Part shown: positions 19,350 through 31,006 of the stretch, piece after piece | Layout: every line of letters begins with the position of its first letter | Numbering within the stretch: position 1 is the first letter of the stretch | From: Sphingomonas sp. | Lineage (GTDB): Bacteria; Pseudomonadota; Alphaproteobacteria; Sphingomonadales; Sphingomonadaceae | NCBI RefSeq assembly: GCF_030145815.1 | Contig: NZ_JAIXHL010000026.1 | Location: 1 to 64,000, forward strand | DNA: 64,000 nt | Direction of reading: 5' to 3' | Made by a program: the position numbers and the translations under genes | Notes under the pieces: model-generated | Told to the model about the DNA's origin: nothing | Databases searched by the model: none | What the model saw: only the letters and a program-made list of their open reading frames with translations

Positions 19350-21124
19350 GCGCGCAACAGCGTCAGTTCAAACCGCGCGCCCTCCCCGCCTTCGGCCAGC
19401 GTAAGCTCGCCGCCGAAATCGCGCGCGATGTCGCGGGAGATCGCAAGGCCAAGGCCCAGCCCCTCGTCCCGCCCGGTGACGAATGGCGTGAAGAGTTGGT
19501 TGCGCAGGTCCTGCGGCACGCCCGGGCCATTATCGCTGACCGTAATCCGCGCGCGATCCCCCTCCCCGTCAACCGAAATGAAGATGCGCGGGTCCGACCG
19601 TCCACCAAGCGCGTCAAGCGCGTTCTGGACCAGGTTGATGAGAATCTGCTCCAGCCGCACACGATCGGCGATCACGCGAAGCATCGGGTCCCCACTGCGC
19701 TCCAACCTGACCCCGGCCGCACGCACCCGATCACCGATCAATAGCATCACGGACTCGATCGCCGACCCCACTTCGACCGCGCCGATATCGGGCGTGCGCT
19801 TCCGCGCGAAGCTGCGCAACTCGCCCGTGATCGCTCCGATCCGTTCGGTCAGTGCGCTGATCCGGCCAAGATTGTCGGCGGCACGCCCGGCCTCACCGCG
19901 GTCCAGCAGCTGGCGGGCATTGTCGGCAAAGGTACGGATCGCCGCCACCGGCTGGTTGATCTCATGCGCCACGCCCGCCGTAATCTGACCCAGCGAGCCG
20001 AGGCGGCTGGCCTGGGCCAGCTCCTCGCGTGCGGCGCGGTAACGTTGGTCGGCGCGCGCGCGCTCGGCGCTTTCCGCCTCGAGCTGATGGTTTGTCTCGC
20101 GCAGCTCGGCGGTCCGCTCGGCAACCTGGGTTTCCAGCGCGGTACGGGCCGCCGCTTGCAACAGCTGCCGTTCGCGCGCGCGCCACAGCAGCAACAGCGC
20201 CCCGACGATCAGCACTAGCGCGGCGAGCGTCACCAGCCGCGCATTGGCGTTGGCGCTGGCAAGCGCCGGACGCAGCGGCATGAGCACCTGAAGCCGCGCG
20301 CCGGCGAGCGGGGCGGCGACCGAAGCGATGCGGCTGTCGCCCGTCGCCTCGCCCGCGCGCGCATCCGCCCCATCGATGGTCAGCGGCAGCGGGTCGAGCG
20401 CTAGCGTGCCGTATTGGCGGGTGGTGCGGATCGCCTGACGGCTGGCGGCAGACAGCCGCGCGAGCGTTCGGAAGCGCCAGTCGGAGCGGTTGGTGACGAT
20501 GACAACGCCATGCCGGTCGGTGACGATCGTTGCGCCCTGCTGCGCGGCCCATTGTGCCTGAACGCGCTCGAACTCGATCTTGACCACGACAACCCCCAAC
20601 GGGCGGGCGGCAGTGCCGATCCGCTGAGCCAGGTAAAGTCCTGGAACGCCGCTGACCGTGCCGAGCGCGAACAGCTCCGCACTCCCGTTGCGCAGCGCGT
20701 CGCGAAAATAGGGGCGGAACCCGTAGTTCTGGCCGACAAAGCTGGTCGACAGACGGTGGTTGCTGGCCGCGACCGTCTTCCCCTGTGCATCGATCACATA
20801 GATTGCCGCCGCGTCAGTGCGCTCGGCGAGCAGCTCCAACCGCGCGTTGACGCGTGCCGCAACGCCAGCCGAGGGCGCTTCGAGCAGCGCCGACACATCG
20901 GGATATTCGGTGAGGACGAGCGGCAGCAGCCGGAATTTCTGCAACTCGCTGGTCAGCAATCCGGCATTGGCGCGCGCCAGCTCGGCCGCCGCCGTATCGG
21001 TCGCCGCCACCGCCTGCCCCCGCGCCCAGCGCGACGCGCCGAGTCCGACGGCAGCGACGAGCACCAACCCGATCGCAGCAAGCAGCGCCAAGCGGCGCGA
21101 TAATCGAGTCGTCCCTATCTCCAT
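19346..21124 (-). CDS. dctB: C4-dicarboxylate sensor histidine kinase
   Basis: 592 residues. Two membrane segments (about 12-29 and 299-317) flank a periplasmic double-Cache sensor containing YGFRPYFRDAL, as in DctB proteins that bind succinate or malate. A coiled coil (about 318-370) leads to the H-box GVAHEINQPVAAIRTF with H387. Then come the N box LVQNALDAL and the G boxes NGPGVP and GLGLGLAISRDIA. It would phosphorylate the overlapping response regulator gene product. Transcribed away from dctA across a 199-nt spacer. Confidence 0.92.
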   Translation of the reverse strand: MEIGTTRLSRRLALLAAIGLVLVAAVGLGASRWARGQAVAATDTAAAELARANAGLLTSELQKFRLLPLVLTEYPDVSALLEAPSAGVAARVNARLELLAERTDAAAIYVIDAQGKTVAASNHRLSTSFVGQNYGFRPYFRDALRNGSAELFALGTVSGVPGLYLAQRIGTAARPLGVVVVKIEFERVQAQWAAQQGATIVTDRHGVVIVTNRSDWRFRTLARLSAASRQAIRTTRQYGTLALDPLPLTIDGADARAGEATGDSRIASVAAPLAGARLQVLMPLRPALASANANARLVTLAALVLIVGALLLLWRARERQLLQAAARTALETQVAERTAELRETNHQLEAESAERARADQRYRAAREELAQASRLGSLGQITAGVAHEINQPVAAIRTFADNARQLLDRGEAGRAADNLGRISALTERIGAITGELRSFARKRTPDIGAVEVGSAIESVMLLIGDRVRAAGVRLERSGDPMLRVIADRVRLEQILINLVQNALDALGGRSDPRIFISVDGEGDRARITVSDNGPGVPQDLRNQLFTPFVTGRDEGLGLGLAISRDIARDFGGELTLAEGGEGARFELTLLRA

Positions 21125-21161
21125 TCGCGCGGGATATCACACATTTTGCAAATACAATGAG

Positions 21162-21197
21162 CGAAAATGCGCACATATTTTCGTGAAAGCGCTTTGG
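21162..21197. promoter_or_regulatory. Candidate operators in the dctB-dctA spacer
   Basis: Two adjacent symmetric sites occur. CGAAAAT (21162-21168) and ATTTTCG (21177-21183) form a 7-bp inverted repeat. AAAGCGCTTT (21186-21195) is a perfect palindrome resembling a cre/LacI-type core. I see no convincing -24/-12 sigma-54 promoter in this spacer, in line with the degenerate GAFTGA loop of the neighbouring regulator. Confidence 0.45.
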
Positions 21198-21323
21198 AAG
21201 TTGCGTTCAACTAACTGATATTAAACGATCTCTCGCACATCTTCATCATCGCCACTGTCGCAGTCATACTCATCGCAACTATAGCCAGACGCGCCAATCA
21301 AGGCGCGCATGAGGGGATGGTTG

Positions 21324-22658
21324 ATGGCGGTTGCACTCGATTACGCGGCGGAGCCCGCAAAGCCCGGACGCTGGTGGACCCAGCTCTATGTCCAGGTGCT
21401 GGTCGCGATCGCAGCGGGCATTGCCGTCGGCTTCTTCTGGCCGGGCGTGGGCGAAGCGCTCAAGCCGCTGGGTGATGCCTTCATCAAGCTGGTGAAGATG
21501 ATCATCGCCCCGGTGATCTTCCTCACCCTCGTCACCGGCATCGCCGGCATGACCGAGCTGCGCTCGGTCGGCCGCGTCGCGGGCAAGGCGTTCGCCTATT
21601 TCCTGTTCTTCTCGACCCTGGCGCTGGTCGTCGGCCTGATCGTCGCCAATACCGTCCAGCCCGGCGCGGGCATGAACGTCGACCCCGCCACGCTCAATAC
21701 CGGCGCGGTCGAGGGTTATGTCGCCAAGGCGCACGATAGCGGCATCGTCGAATTTCTGATGGCGATCATCCCGACGACGTTGGTCTCCGCGCTGACCGGC
21801 GATCAGCTATTGCCGGTGCTGCTCGTCGCAATCCTGTTCGGCATCGCGCTGTCGATGGTCGGCGAACCCGCCGCACCCGTGCGCGACATGCTCGAGCGGG
21901 TTGGCCTCGTGGTGTTCAGGCTGGTCGGCATCCTGATGCGCGCGGCCCCGGTCGGCGCATTCGGCGCGATGGCCTTCACGATCGGCAAATACGGCATCGA
22001 ATCGCTCGCCAATCTGGCCGGGCTGGTTGCGACCTTCTACCTCACCTCGTTGATCTTCGTCGTCGTCGTGCTCGGGATCGTCGCGCGGCTCGCAGGCTTC
22101 TCGATCTTCCGGCTGATGCGCTATCTCAAGGCCGAGCTGCTGCTGGTGCTCGGCACCTCCTCGTCCGAAAGCGCGCTGCCCAGCCTGATGGACAAGATGG
22201 AGCGCGCGGGCTGCGAGAAGTCGGTCGTCGGGCTGGTCGTGCCCACGGGCTATTCGTTCAACCTCGACGGCACCAATATCTACATGACGCTGGCAGCGCT
22301 GTTCATCGCGCAGGCGTGCAATGTCGACCTGTCGCTCGGCGACCAGATTGCGCTGCTGCTGATCGCGATGATCTCGTCCAAGGGCGCAGCTGGGGTTACC
22401 GGCGCGGGCTTCATCACGCTGGCCGCGACGCTGTCGATCGTGCCGTCAGTGCCGGTTGCGGGCATGGCGCTGATCCTGGGCATCGACCGCTTCATGAGCG
22501 AGTGCCGCAGCCTCACCAATTTCATCGGCAACGCGGTCGCGACGGTGGTCGTCGCGCGCTGGGACAATGCACTCGACAAGGACGCGCTCGACCGCGCGCT
22601 GTCGGGTGATGCGCCGACCGGCCCGGCGCGGCCAGCCGCCGAGACCGATCCGGACTGA
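21324..22658 (+). CDS. dctA: C4-dicarboxylate transport protein (DAACS family)
   Basis: 444 residues from the ATG at 21324, which has GAGGGG seven nucleotides upstream; an ATG at 21309 lies before that site. It imports succinate, fumarate and malate with protons or sodium. Markers are the first helix LYVQVLVAIAAGIAVGFFWP, the serine-rich re-entrant loop LGTSSSESALPSLMDKM, and the motifs VPTGYSFNLDGT and SSKGAAGVTGAGF. About eight transmembrane helices. Control by dctBD is expected from the divergent arrangement. Confidence 0.96.
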   Translation: MAVALDYAAEPAKPGRWWTQLYVQVLVAIAAGIAVGFFWPGVGEALKPLGDAFIKLVKMIIAPVIFLTLVTGIAGMTELRSVGRVAGKAFAYFLFFSTLALVVGLIVANTVQPGAGMNVDPATLNTGAVEGYVAKAHDSGIVEFLMAIIPTTLVSALTGDQLLPVLLVAILFGIALSMVGEPAAPVRDMLERVGLVVFRLVGILMRAAPVGAFGAMAFTIGKYGIESLANLAGLVATFYLTSLIFVVVVLGIVARLAGFSIFRLMRYLKAELLLVLGTSSSESALPSLMDKMERAGCEKSVVGLVVPTGYSFNLDGTNIYMTLAALFIAQACNVDLSLGDQIALLLIAMISSKGAAGVTGAGFITLAATLSIVPSVPVAGMALILGIDRFMSECRSLTNFIGNAVATVVVARWDNALDKDALDRALSGDAPTGPARPAAETDPD

Positions 22659-22720
22659 TCAAGGGCATTGGGGAAGAGTGGACATCGAAGCCGCCTTCCC
22701 GGGAACAGGGAGAGAAGACC

Positions 22721-25700
22721 ATGACCAACCGCACCAGCCTCCGCGCGCTCGCGACCGGCACCGCGCTCGCCGCACTCGCAATCGCGCTGCCGGCCCATGC
22801 CCAGGACGCGCTACCCGGCACGCCTTCGACGGATGAGGCTCCGCAGGAGGTCGTCGTCGTCGGCACGCAGATCAAGGGCAAGGACATCACCACCGCCCTT
22901 CCCGTCACCGTGGTCGATCGCGCTCAGATCGACGCGACCGGCGCGCTGTCGGGCGATGACCTGATCCGGTCGATCCCGCAGGCGGGCGATGTCACCTTCA
23001 ACGAAGCCAACAACCCGCAGACCAGCAACGCCGCGCGCGGCGACGTCAATTCGATCAACCTGCGCAATCTGGGCGTCGGCAACACGCTGGTGCTGCTCAA
23101 CGGCCGCCGCATGGTCAGCCACCCGACCAGCCAGGCGGGCGACGGCAACGTGCCCGTGCTCGGCTACAACTCCAACGCGCTACCGGTCGCCGGGATCGAG
23201 CGGCTGGAGATCCTGCGCGATGGTGCCGCCGCCATTTACGGCGCGGACGCAGTCGCCGGCGTGGTCAACACCGTCACGCGCGGCGACTTTGACGGCGCGC
23301 GGCTCGACCTGCGCTACGGCTATGCCGAGGGGACGCACCGCAAGGAGTTTGAGGGCACCGGGCTGGTCGGGCACAACTTCGCGGGCGGTCGCGGCAATTT
23401 CTCGCTGTTCGTCAACTATGTCCGCCGCACCGCGCAGCTCGCGGAAGATCAGCCCTATACCGCGACCGACAATCTCCTGTCCTTCTTCGCCGATGACCCG
23501 GCCTATGCCGGAAACCTGGCGGCGGACGGCCGCGCAACGCAGAGCCCCTGGGCAAACCTCGCGGTCGTCGGCGGCCCCGGCACGATCCGCCGCAGCCCGG
23601 GCAATCAGGCACTGACCTCGTCAGCGGGGGCATTCCATACCCAGTCGTCGCTCAACCCCGGCTGCGCGGTCACGATCAACAGCAATGTCTGCTACGGCAC
23701 CGGCACCCGCGCGACCGCATCGACGCTGCGCAGCGAGCGGTTCGACACGCGCCCCGGCACCACCGTCACGCCGTCGTTCAACCGCTACAACGCCTTCTTC
23801 ACCGGCCGCTACGAAGTGAGCGACGCGGTCGAGCTCTATACCGAGCTTGGCTATTACCTCGCCCATACCCAGCGGATTCAGCCTCCGACGATCAACCTCA
23901 ATGCGATCGTGATTCCGGCGAGCAACTATTGGAATCCGTTCGGCCCGGTCACCTTCGCCAATGGCCAGACCAACCCCAACCGCATCGCCGGCCTGACCAA
24001 CGTCCCCGCCGCCGGCCTTCCCGTGCGCCTGACCACCTATCGCTTCGTCGATGCGGGTAACCAGATCGTGGATGTCGAAAACTGGCAGTCGCGCTTCCTG
24101 CTCGGCGCGCGCGGCAAGATCGGCAGCTTCGACTATGACACCGGCATCCTCTATTCGGAGGCGCAGGCGCGCGACAGCTCCAACGCGATCGACATGACCG
24201 CGCTTCAGCGCAACCTCGCCCTGTCGACGCCAGACGCCTACAACCCGTTCAGCGGCGGCTGTTCGGCCACCCCGTCGCTCGGCGACTGTTCGCCGGCGAG
24301 CCAGGCGACGATCGACGCGATCAGCTTTAACCTCGTCCGCAAGTCCAAGACGACCTTGCTGCTCGGCGATTTCAAACTGTCCAATTCCAGCCTGTTCGAC
24401 CTGCCCGGCGGCGGCGTCGGCATCGCATTCGGTGTCGAGGGTCGGCGCGAAACGCAGCAGGACATTCGCGATCCCAACCTCAACGGCCAGATCACCTTTA
24501 CCGACATGGTGACGGGTGACACGAACCTGTCCAACGTCGCGGCGGTCAGCCCGACCCCCTCGGTGTTCGGCAGCCGCACCGTGCTGTCGGCCTATGCCGA
24601 ACTCGCCGTGCCGCTGGTGTCGCCCGAAATGGACGTACCGCTGGTCCACCGCCTCGACCTGCAGATCGCAGGCCGGGCCGAGGAATATTCGGACTTCGGA
24701 TCGGTCGCCAAGCCCAAGGTGGCGGCGGCATGGGATATCGTCGATGGCCTGCGCCTGCGCGGCTCCTGGTCGCAGGGCTTCCGCGCGCCGAACCTGGAGC
24801 AGACCAAGACGGTCGCCTATTCGCGGCTTAACTCGAACACAGATTACTACCGGTGCGAGGCGGACCTGCGCGCCGCGCGGATTGCGAATTTCGGCGCGTG
24901 CAGCCGGGGCATCAGCTATTCGATCTTCATCAGCGGCAACCCCGACCTGCAGCCGGAAGAAAGCACCAACTGGACCGTCGGCACGGTGATCGAGCCCAAG
25001 TTCATCCCCAGCCGCCTCGGCCGCCTGACGCTGACCGCCGATTTCTGGTCGATCCAGCAGACCGGCATCGTCGGCCAGTTCGGCGCGCAAAATGCGCTGG
25101 TTCTGGACTATCTGCTGCGCCTCCAGGGATCGAGCAACCCGAACGTGATCCGCTCCGCCCCCACCGCCGACGACACGCCGGTGTTCACCGGCACCGGACT
25201 GGCTCCGGTAGGGGCGGTCACGCGGATCAACGACCAGTTCGTCAATTTGCTACCCCAGACGGTTCAGGGCGTCGATCTGGCGCTGCTCTACAATGTCCGC
25301 ACCGACATCGGCCGGTTCGACGTGGCGCTGAACGCCGCGCGCCTGACCAAATTCTCGCGCGAGACGCCGCCGGCGGTGCAGGCATTGTTCGACGCGCGCG
25401 CAGCGGGTCAGATCAACGCCGCCACCCCGCTAACCGACGCCAGCGACCTGATCGAGCAGCGCGGGCGACCCAAGTGGCGCGTCACCGGATCGCTCACCTG
25501 GAGCCACAAGGGCTTCCAGATCGGTGCATTCGGTAATTACATCGGCACCGTGTACGACACCAACTTCCTCGATACGGCCGGCAACCCGTACAAGGTCGAG
25601 GGCAAGGCGTTCTTCAACCTCTATGGGCAGTATCGCATCCGCAAGGGGCCGCTGGAGGACACGCGCTTCCGCATCGGCGCGCGCAACGTGTTCGACACGC

Positions 25701-25789
25701 AGCCGCCGGTAATCGCCGATGGCTATCTCGGGTCGCTCTACGTCCCCTATGGCCGCTACCTCTACGCCTCGATCGGGAAGACGTTCTGA
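22721..25789 (+). CDS. TonB-dependent outer-membrane receptor (large)
   Basis: 1022 residues with signal peptide cleaved after PAHA. The TonB-box-like EVVVVGTQIKG is followed by a plug with GARGDVNSINLRNLG-like text, LVLLNGRRM, IERLEILRDGAAAIYGADAVAGVVN, and a long barrel with a C-terminal Phe (SIGKTF). This subgroup in sphingomonads imports sugars, peptides or aromatics rather than siderophores only. It starts 62 nt after dctA and may share its transcript. The esterase gene downstream starts within its stop (TGATG), so the two are translationally coupled and probably act on the same ligand. Confidence 0.92.
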   Translation: MTNRTSLRALATGTALAALAIALPAHAQDALPGTPSTDEAPQEVVVVGTQIKGKDITTALPVTVVDRAQIDATGALSGDDLIRSIPQAGDVTFNEANNPQTSNAARGDVNSINLRNLGVGNTLVLLNGRRMVSHPTSQAGDGNVPVLGYNSNALPVAGIERLEILRDGAAAIYGADAVAGVVNTVTRGDFDGARLDLRYGYAEGTHRKEFEGTGLVGHNFAGGRGNFSLFVNYVRRTAQLAEDQPYTATDNLLSFFADDPAYAGNLAADGRATQSPWANLAVVGGPGTIRRSPGNQALTSSAGAFHTQSSLNPGCAVTINSNVCYGTGTRATASTLRSERFDTRPGTTVTPSFNRYNAFFTGRYEVSDAVELYTELGYYLAHTQRIQPPTINLNAIVIPASNYWNPFGPVTFANGQTNPNRIAGLTNVPAAGLPVRLTTYRFVDAGNQIVDVENWQSRFLLGARGKIGSFDYDTGILYSEAQARDSSNAIDMTALQRNLALSTPDAYNPFSGGCSATPSLGDCSPASQATIDAISFNLVRKSKTTLLLGDFKLSNSSLFDLPGGGVGIAFGVEGRRETQQDIRDPNLNGQITFTDMVTGDTNLSNVAAVSPTPSVFGSRTVLSAYAELAVPLVSPEMDVPLVHRLDLQIAGRAEEYSDFGSVAKPKVAAAWDIVDGLRLRGSWSQGFRAPNLEQTKTVAYSRLNSNTDYYRCEADLRAARIANFGACSRGISYSIFISGNPDLQPEESTNWTVGTVIEPKFIPSRLGRLTLTADFWSIQQTGIVGQFGAQNALVLDYLLRLQGSSNPNVIRSAPTADDTPVFTGTGLAPVGAVTRINDQFVNLLPQTVQGVDLALLYNVRTDIGRFDVALNAARLTKFSRETPPAVQALFDARAAGQINAATPLTDASDLIEQRGRPKWRVTGSLTWSHKGFQIGAFGNYIGTVYDTNFLDTAGNPYKVEGKAFFNLYGQYRIRKGPLEDTRFRIGARNVFDTQPPVIADGYLGSLYVPYGRYLYASIGKTF

Positions 25790-26718
25790 TGCGTTGGGTC
25801 GCCGCCCTCGTCCTGCTCTTCGTCGCAGCCCCGGTTTCGGCGCGGAGCGAGGTGATCAACCTCTGGCCCGGCGCGATGCCGGGCAGCGGCACCGTCACCG
25901 GGCCGGAGAAGATCGGCAGCGAGGGCGCGGCGACCGGATCGGTCTCCAACGTCACCGTGCCGCGCATGGTCGTCGTGCGGCCGAAAAAACCGAACGGCGC
26001 GGCTGTACTCGTGATCGGCGGCGGCGGCTATTTCCGCATCCAGATCGGCAGCGCGGCGATGCCCACTGCGCAGTGGCTGGCCGAGCGCGGCGTGACCGCT
26101 TTCGTCCTCTATTATCGCCTGCCCGGCGACGGATGGAGTTCGGAGGTTCCGTTTCAGGATGGGCAGCGCGCAATGCGGCTGCTGCGCGGCAACTGGAAGA
26201 CGTTGGGGATCGATCCCAAGCGGATCGGCGTGATCGGCTTCTCCGCGGGCGGCCATCTTGCCGGCATGCTCGCGACGCGCGGCGCGCATGATTTCTACCC
26301 GGCGATCGACGAGGTGGACACGACCAGCGCGGTGCCGGACTTCGCCGGGCTGATCTATCCCGTGGTTTCGATGCGCGCGCCGATCGATACGACGCGCACG
26401 GCCCGCTATGTCAGCAAGCTGCCCGACTGGCGCGACGCCTATTCGGTCGAGGCACAGGTGACCGCCACGACGCCGCCGATCTTCCTCGCCCATGCCTTTG
26501 ACGACCCCACCGCCGATGTCGCGCACAGCCTGCGGCTCGCGGCGGCGATGCATGCGGCGAAGCGGCCGGTGGAGATGCACCTGTTCCAGCGCGGCGGGCA
26601 TAGCTGGGGGCTGGGCAAGCCGGGCGAACCGGTCGCGGCCTGGCCCCGGCTGTTTTCCAGCTGGATCAGAGCCAATGGCTGGCTTCCCGCGCGAAAGGCG
26701 GCTGAAGCTGCCGACTGA
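25789..26718 (+). CDS. Secreted alpha/beta-hydrolase, acetyl-esterase-like
   Basis: 309 residues. A short signal peptide (WVAALVLLFVAAPVSA) indicates export. The esterase fold has an oxyanion region VIGGGGYF, nucleophile motif GFSAGGH, an acidic residue in HAFDDPTADV and the catalytic histidine in GGHSWG. The closest families are acetyl-xylan and other carbohydrate acetyl esterases of the BD-FAE/Axe type. The start codon overlaps the stop of the TonB receptor gene, so it may deacylate the ligand before or after uptake. acs follows 89 nt downstream and could use released acetate (inference). Confidence 0.85.
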   Translation: MRWVAALVLLFVAAPVSARSEVINLWPGAMPGSGTVTGPEKIGSEGAATGSVSNVTVPRMVVVRPKKPNGAAVLVIGGGGYFRIQIGSAAMPTAQWLAERGVTAFVLYYRLPGDGWSSEVPFQDGQRAMRLLRGNWKTLGIDPKRIGVIGFSAGGHLAGMLATRGAHDFYPAIDEVDTTSAVPDFAGLIYPVVSMRAPIDTTRTARYVSKLPDWRDAYSVEAQVTATTPPIFLAHAFDDPTADVAHSLRLAAAMHAAKRPVEMHLFQRGGHSWGLGKPGEPVAAWPRLFSSWIRANGWLPARKAAEAAD

Positions 26719-26807
26719 GCATGAATCTACGACAAAAGTCGGACTGACCTGTCGCTCCCGATGCGCTAACGCGGATAGCAAACGCGCGGCGTAGACAGGA
26801 GAGTGAC

Positions 26808-28750
<1,943 letters not shown>

Positions 28751-28754
<4 letters not shown>

Positions 28755-29920
28755 AGCGGCAGCCCCACATAATTCTCCGCAATCGCCGTCTGCATCGCGG
28801 TCGAGCTGGCGACATAGTCCAGTTCGGCCTCCTGCATGCGATGCTCGAACGCGCCATCCTCGGGGAAGCGGTGCATCAGCTTGGTCAGGTACCAGCTGAA
28901 CCGCTCCGCCTTCCAGATCCGCGCCAGCGCGCGCGCCTGATAGCCGTCCAGCCCCGCCGCATCCCCCTGCTTCACCGCACCCACCAGCGCGTCACACAGA
29001 TAGGCGACGTCCGAAGCGGCCAGATTCAGCCCCTTGGCTCCGGTCGGCGGCACGATATGCGCGCTGTCCCCGGCGAGGAACAGCCGGCCATGCCGCATGG
29101 TCTCGAACACATAGGAGCGCAGCGGCGCGATCGACATTTCCAGCGCCGGACCGCGCGTCACCTTATGCTCGCTGATCGGGTCGAACCGCGCGGCGAGTTC
29201 ATCCCACAACCGCTCCTCGGTCCAGTCCTCGATCCGGTCACTCAGCGGCACCTGGATGTAATAACGGCTGCGCGTCTTCGAGCGCATCGAGGCCAGCGCG
29301 AAGCCGCGCTGCCCATTGGCATAGATCAGCTCGTCATGGCACGGCGGCACATCCGCCAGAATGCCGAGCCAGCCGAACGGATAGACTCGTTCGAACTCCC
29401 GCACCGCGCTCGCCGGGATCGCCTTGCGCGATGGCCCGTGGAACCCGTCGCACCCGGCGATATAGGCGCAGTCGATCCGGTTCGTCGCGCCGTCCTTCAT
29501 ATAGGTAACGAACGGCGCATCACCCTCGATCTCATGCAGCGCGACATCGCCTGCATCGTAAATGACCTCGAGCCCCCGCTCCGGCGCCGCGTCCATCAGG
29601 TCGCGGGTCAGCTCGGTCTGGCCATAGACCATCACGTTGCGCCCGGTCAGCGCGGCGATATCGATGCGGATCAGCCGATCGTCGGTGGCGAGGTTGAACC
29701 CCGCTTCGACCAGCCCTTCCCGCTTCATCCGCGCGTCGAGGCCCAGCCGAGTCATCAGATCGGTCGTCACCGTCTCCAGCACCCCCGCCCGAATACGGCC
29801 GAGCACATAGTCCGGCGCCGCGCGCTCGACGACGACGCAATCCACCCCCGCCTGACGCAGCAGATGGCCGAGCATCAGGCCGGACGGCCCTGCCCCAATG
29901 ATCGCAACCTGGGTCTTCAT
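28751..29920 (-). CDS. pobA: 4-hydroxybenzoate 3-monooxygenase
   Basis: 389 residues from the ATG at 29920, which has GGGGGA six nucleotides upstream. The flavoprotein makes protocatechuate from 4-hydroxybenzoate with NADPH and O2. Motifs are the FAD-binding IIGAGPSGLMLG at the N-terminus, the RIRAGVLE segment that binds FAD/substrate, the DG motif CDGFHG and the second FAD motif LFLAGDSAH. It is the last gene of the ligR-DUF1932-ligJABC strand, 41 nt after ligC, so 4-hydroxybenzoate conversion is placed together with the ring-cleavage genes that use its product. Confidence 0.95.
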
Positions 29921-29961
29921 GTCAGTCCCCCAAGGGCCGCGCACGCGCGACCGATTGATGT

Positions 29962-30909
29962 TCAGCGCGCGGCGTTGAGCTGCTGCTCCAGCTGGTGCAG
30001 CACGCGGTAGCAGGGCAGCACCTGCGCAACGCTGGAATTGGGCTCACGCCCCTCGCGGATCGCCGCGACGAACTCTCGATCCTGCAGCTCGATACCGTTG
30101 TTCGACACCGCCACCCCGGACAGGTCGACCGGCTCCTCGCGCCCGGTCACCAGATCGTCGTAGCGCGCGATCCAGGTGCCGTTGTCGCAGATATAGCGGA
30201 AGAAGGTGCCGAGCGGCCCGTCATTGTTGAACGACAGGCTGAGCGTGCAGATCGCGCCGCTTTCCGCCTTCAGCTGAATCGACATGTCCATCGCGATGCC
30301 AAGCTCAGGATGAATCGGCCCCTGAACCGCATTGGCGGCGACGATCGGCCCGGCCTGATAGGCGAACAGGTCCACCGTATGCGCGGCGTGGTGCCACAGC
30401 AGGTGATCGGTCCAGCTGCGCGCCTCGCCCTTCGCGTTCATGTTCTGGCGGCGGAAGAAATAGGTCTGCACATCCATCTGCTGGACGTTCAGTTCACCCG
30501 CCGCGATCTTGCGATGCAGATATTGATGGCTCGGGTTGAAGCGGCGGGTATGGCCGACCATCGCGGTCAGGCCAGTCTCTTGCGCCTTGGCCAGCACCGC
30601 CTCGCCATCCGCCAGGCTGTCGCACAGCGGAATTTCGACCTGCACATGCTTGCCCGCGTCCATGCACTGGATCGCTTGGGCGGCGTGCATCTGGGTCGGC
30701 GTGCACAGGATTACCGCGTCGAGGCCCGGCTGCTCCAGCGCTTCGGCAAGGTCCGTGGTGGCGTGCCGAATGCCATATTTGTCGGCCACCGCCTGAGTCG
30801 GTTCGAGCCGACGACCGACGACCGAGACTACTTCGACCCCGTCGATGTTCTTGAGCCCGTCGAGATGTTTTTCGCCGAAAGCCCCGGCGCCTGCGAGTGC
30901 GATTTTCAT
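29962..30909 (-). CDS. ligC: 4-carboxy-2-hydroxymuconate-6-semialdehyde dehydrogenase
   Basis: 315 residues, the size known for LigC. Gfo/Idh/MocA-type fold: N-terminal Rossmann motif GAGAFGEKHLDGL, the EIPLCDS segment (in place of EKP) and a C-terminal alpha/beta domain with WTDHLLWHHAAHTVDLF. The enzyme oxidises the hemiacetal form of the ring-cleavage product to 2-pyrone-4,6-dicarboxylate with NADP. It follows ligAB in the same strand, separated by a 97-nt spacer holding a palindromic repeat. Confidence 0.95.
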   Translation of the reverse strand: MKIALAGAGAFGEKHLDGLKNIDGVEVVSVVGRRLEPTQAVADKYGIRHATTDLAEALEQPGLDAVILCTPTQMHAAQAIQCMDAGKHVQVEIPLCDSLADGEAVLAKAQETGLTAMVGHTRRFNPSHQYLHRKIAAGELNVQQMDVQTYFFRRQNMNAKGEARSWTDHLLWHHAAHTVDLFAYQAGPIVAANAVQGPIHPELGIAMDMSIQLKAESGAICTLSLSFNNDGPLGTFFRYICDNGTWIARYDDLVTGREEPVDLSGVAVSNNGIELQDREFVAAIREGREPNSSVAQVLPCYRVLHQLEQQLNAAR

Positions 30910-30928
30910 GTTTCGCTCCAGTTTAATT

Positions 30929-31004
30929 CGTCACCCCAGCGAACGCTGGGGTCTCATGCGGACTGTCCTTGCCGTCCGAGTCCCCAGCTTGCGCTGGGGT
31001 GACG
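30929..31004. repeat. REP-like palindromic repeat between ligB and ligC
   Basis: A 76-nt element running from CGTCACCCC to GGGGTGACG. Each half also forms its own hairpin (CCCCAGCGAACGCTGGGG, and CCCCAGCTTGCGCTGGGG). Its first 28 nt are identical to those of the element at 56490. It ends two nucleotides from the ligB stop codon and may terminate transcription or stabilise upstream mRNA. Confidence 0.85.
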
Positions 31005-31006
31005 GG

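Noticed and set aside
17805..19988. A 727-codon plus-strand frame across dctD and dctB
   Set aside because: It crosses the ends of three real genes on both strands and carries no recognisable motif.
21125..21323. A sigma-54 promoter for dctA
   Set aside because: I looked for GG and GC doublets 10 nt apart with the usual context and found no convincing match.
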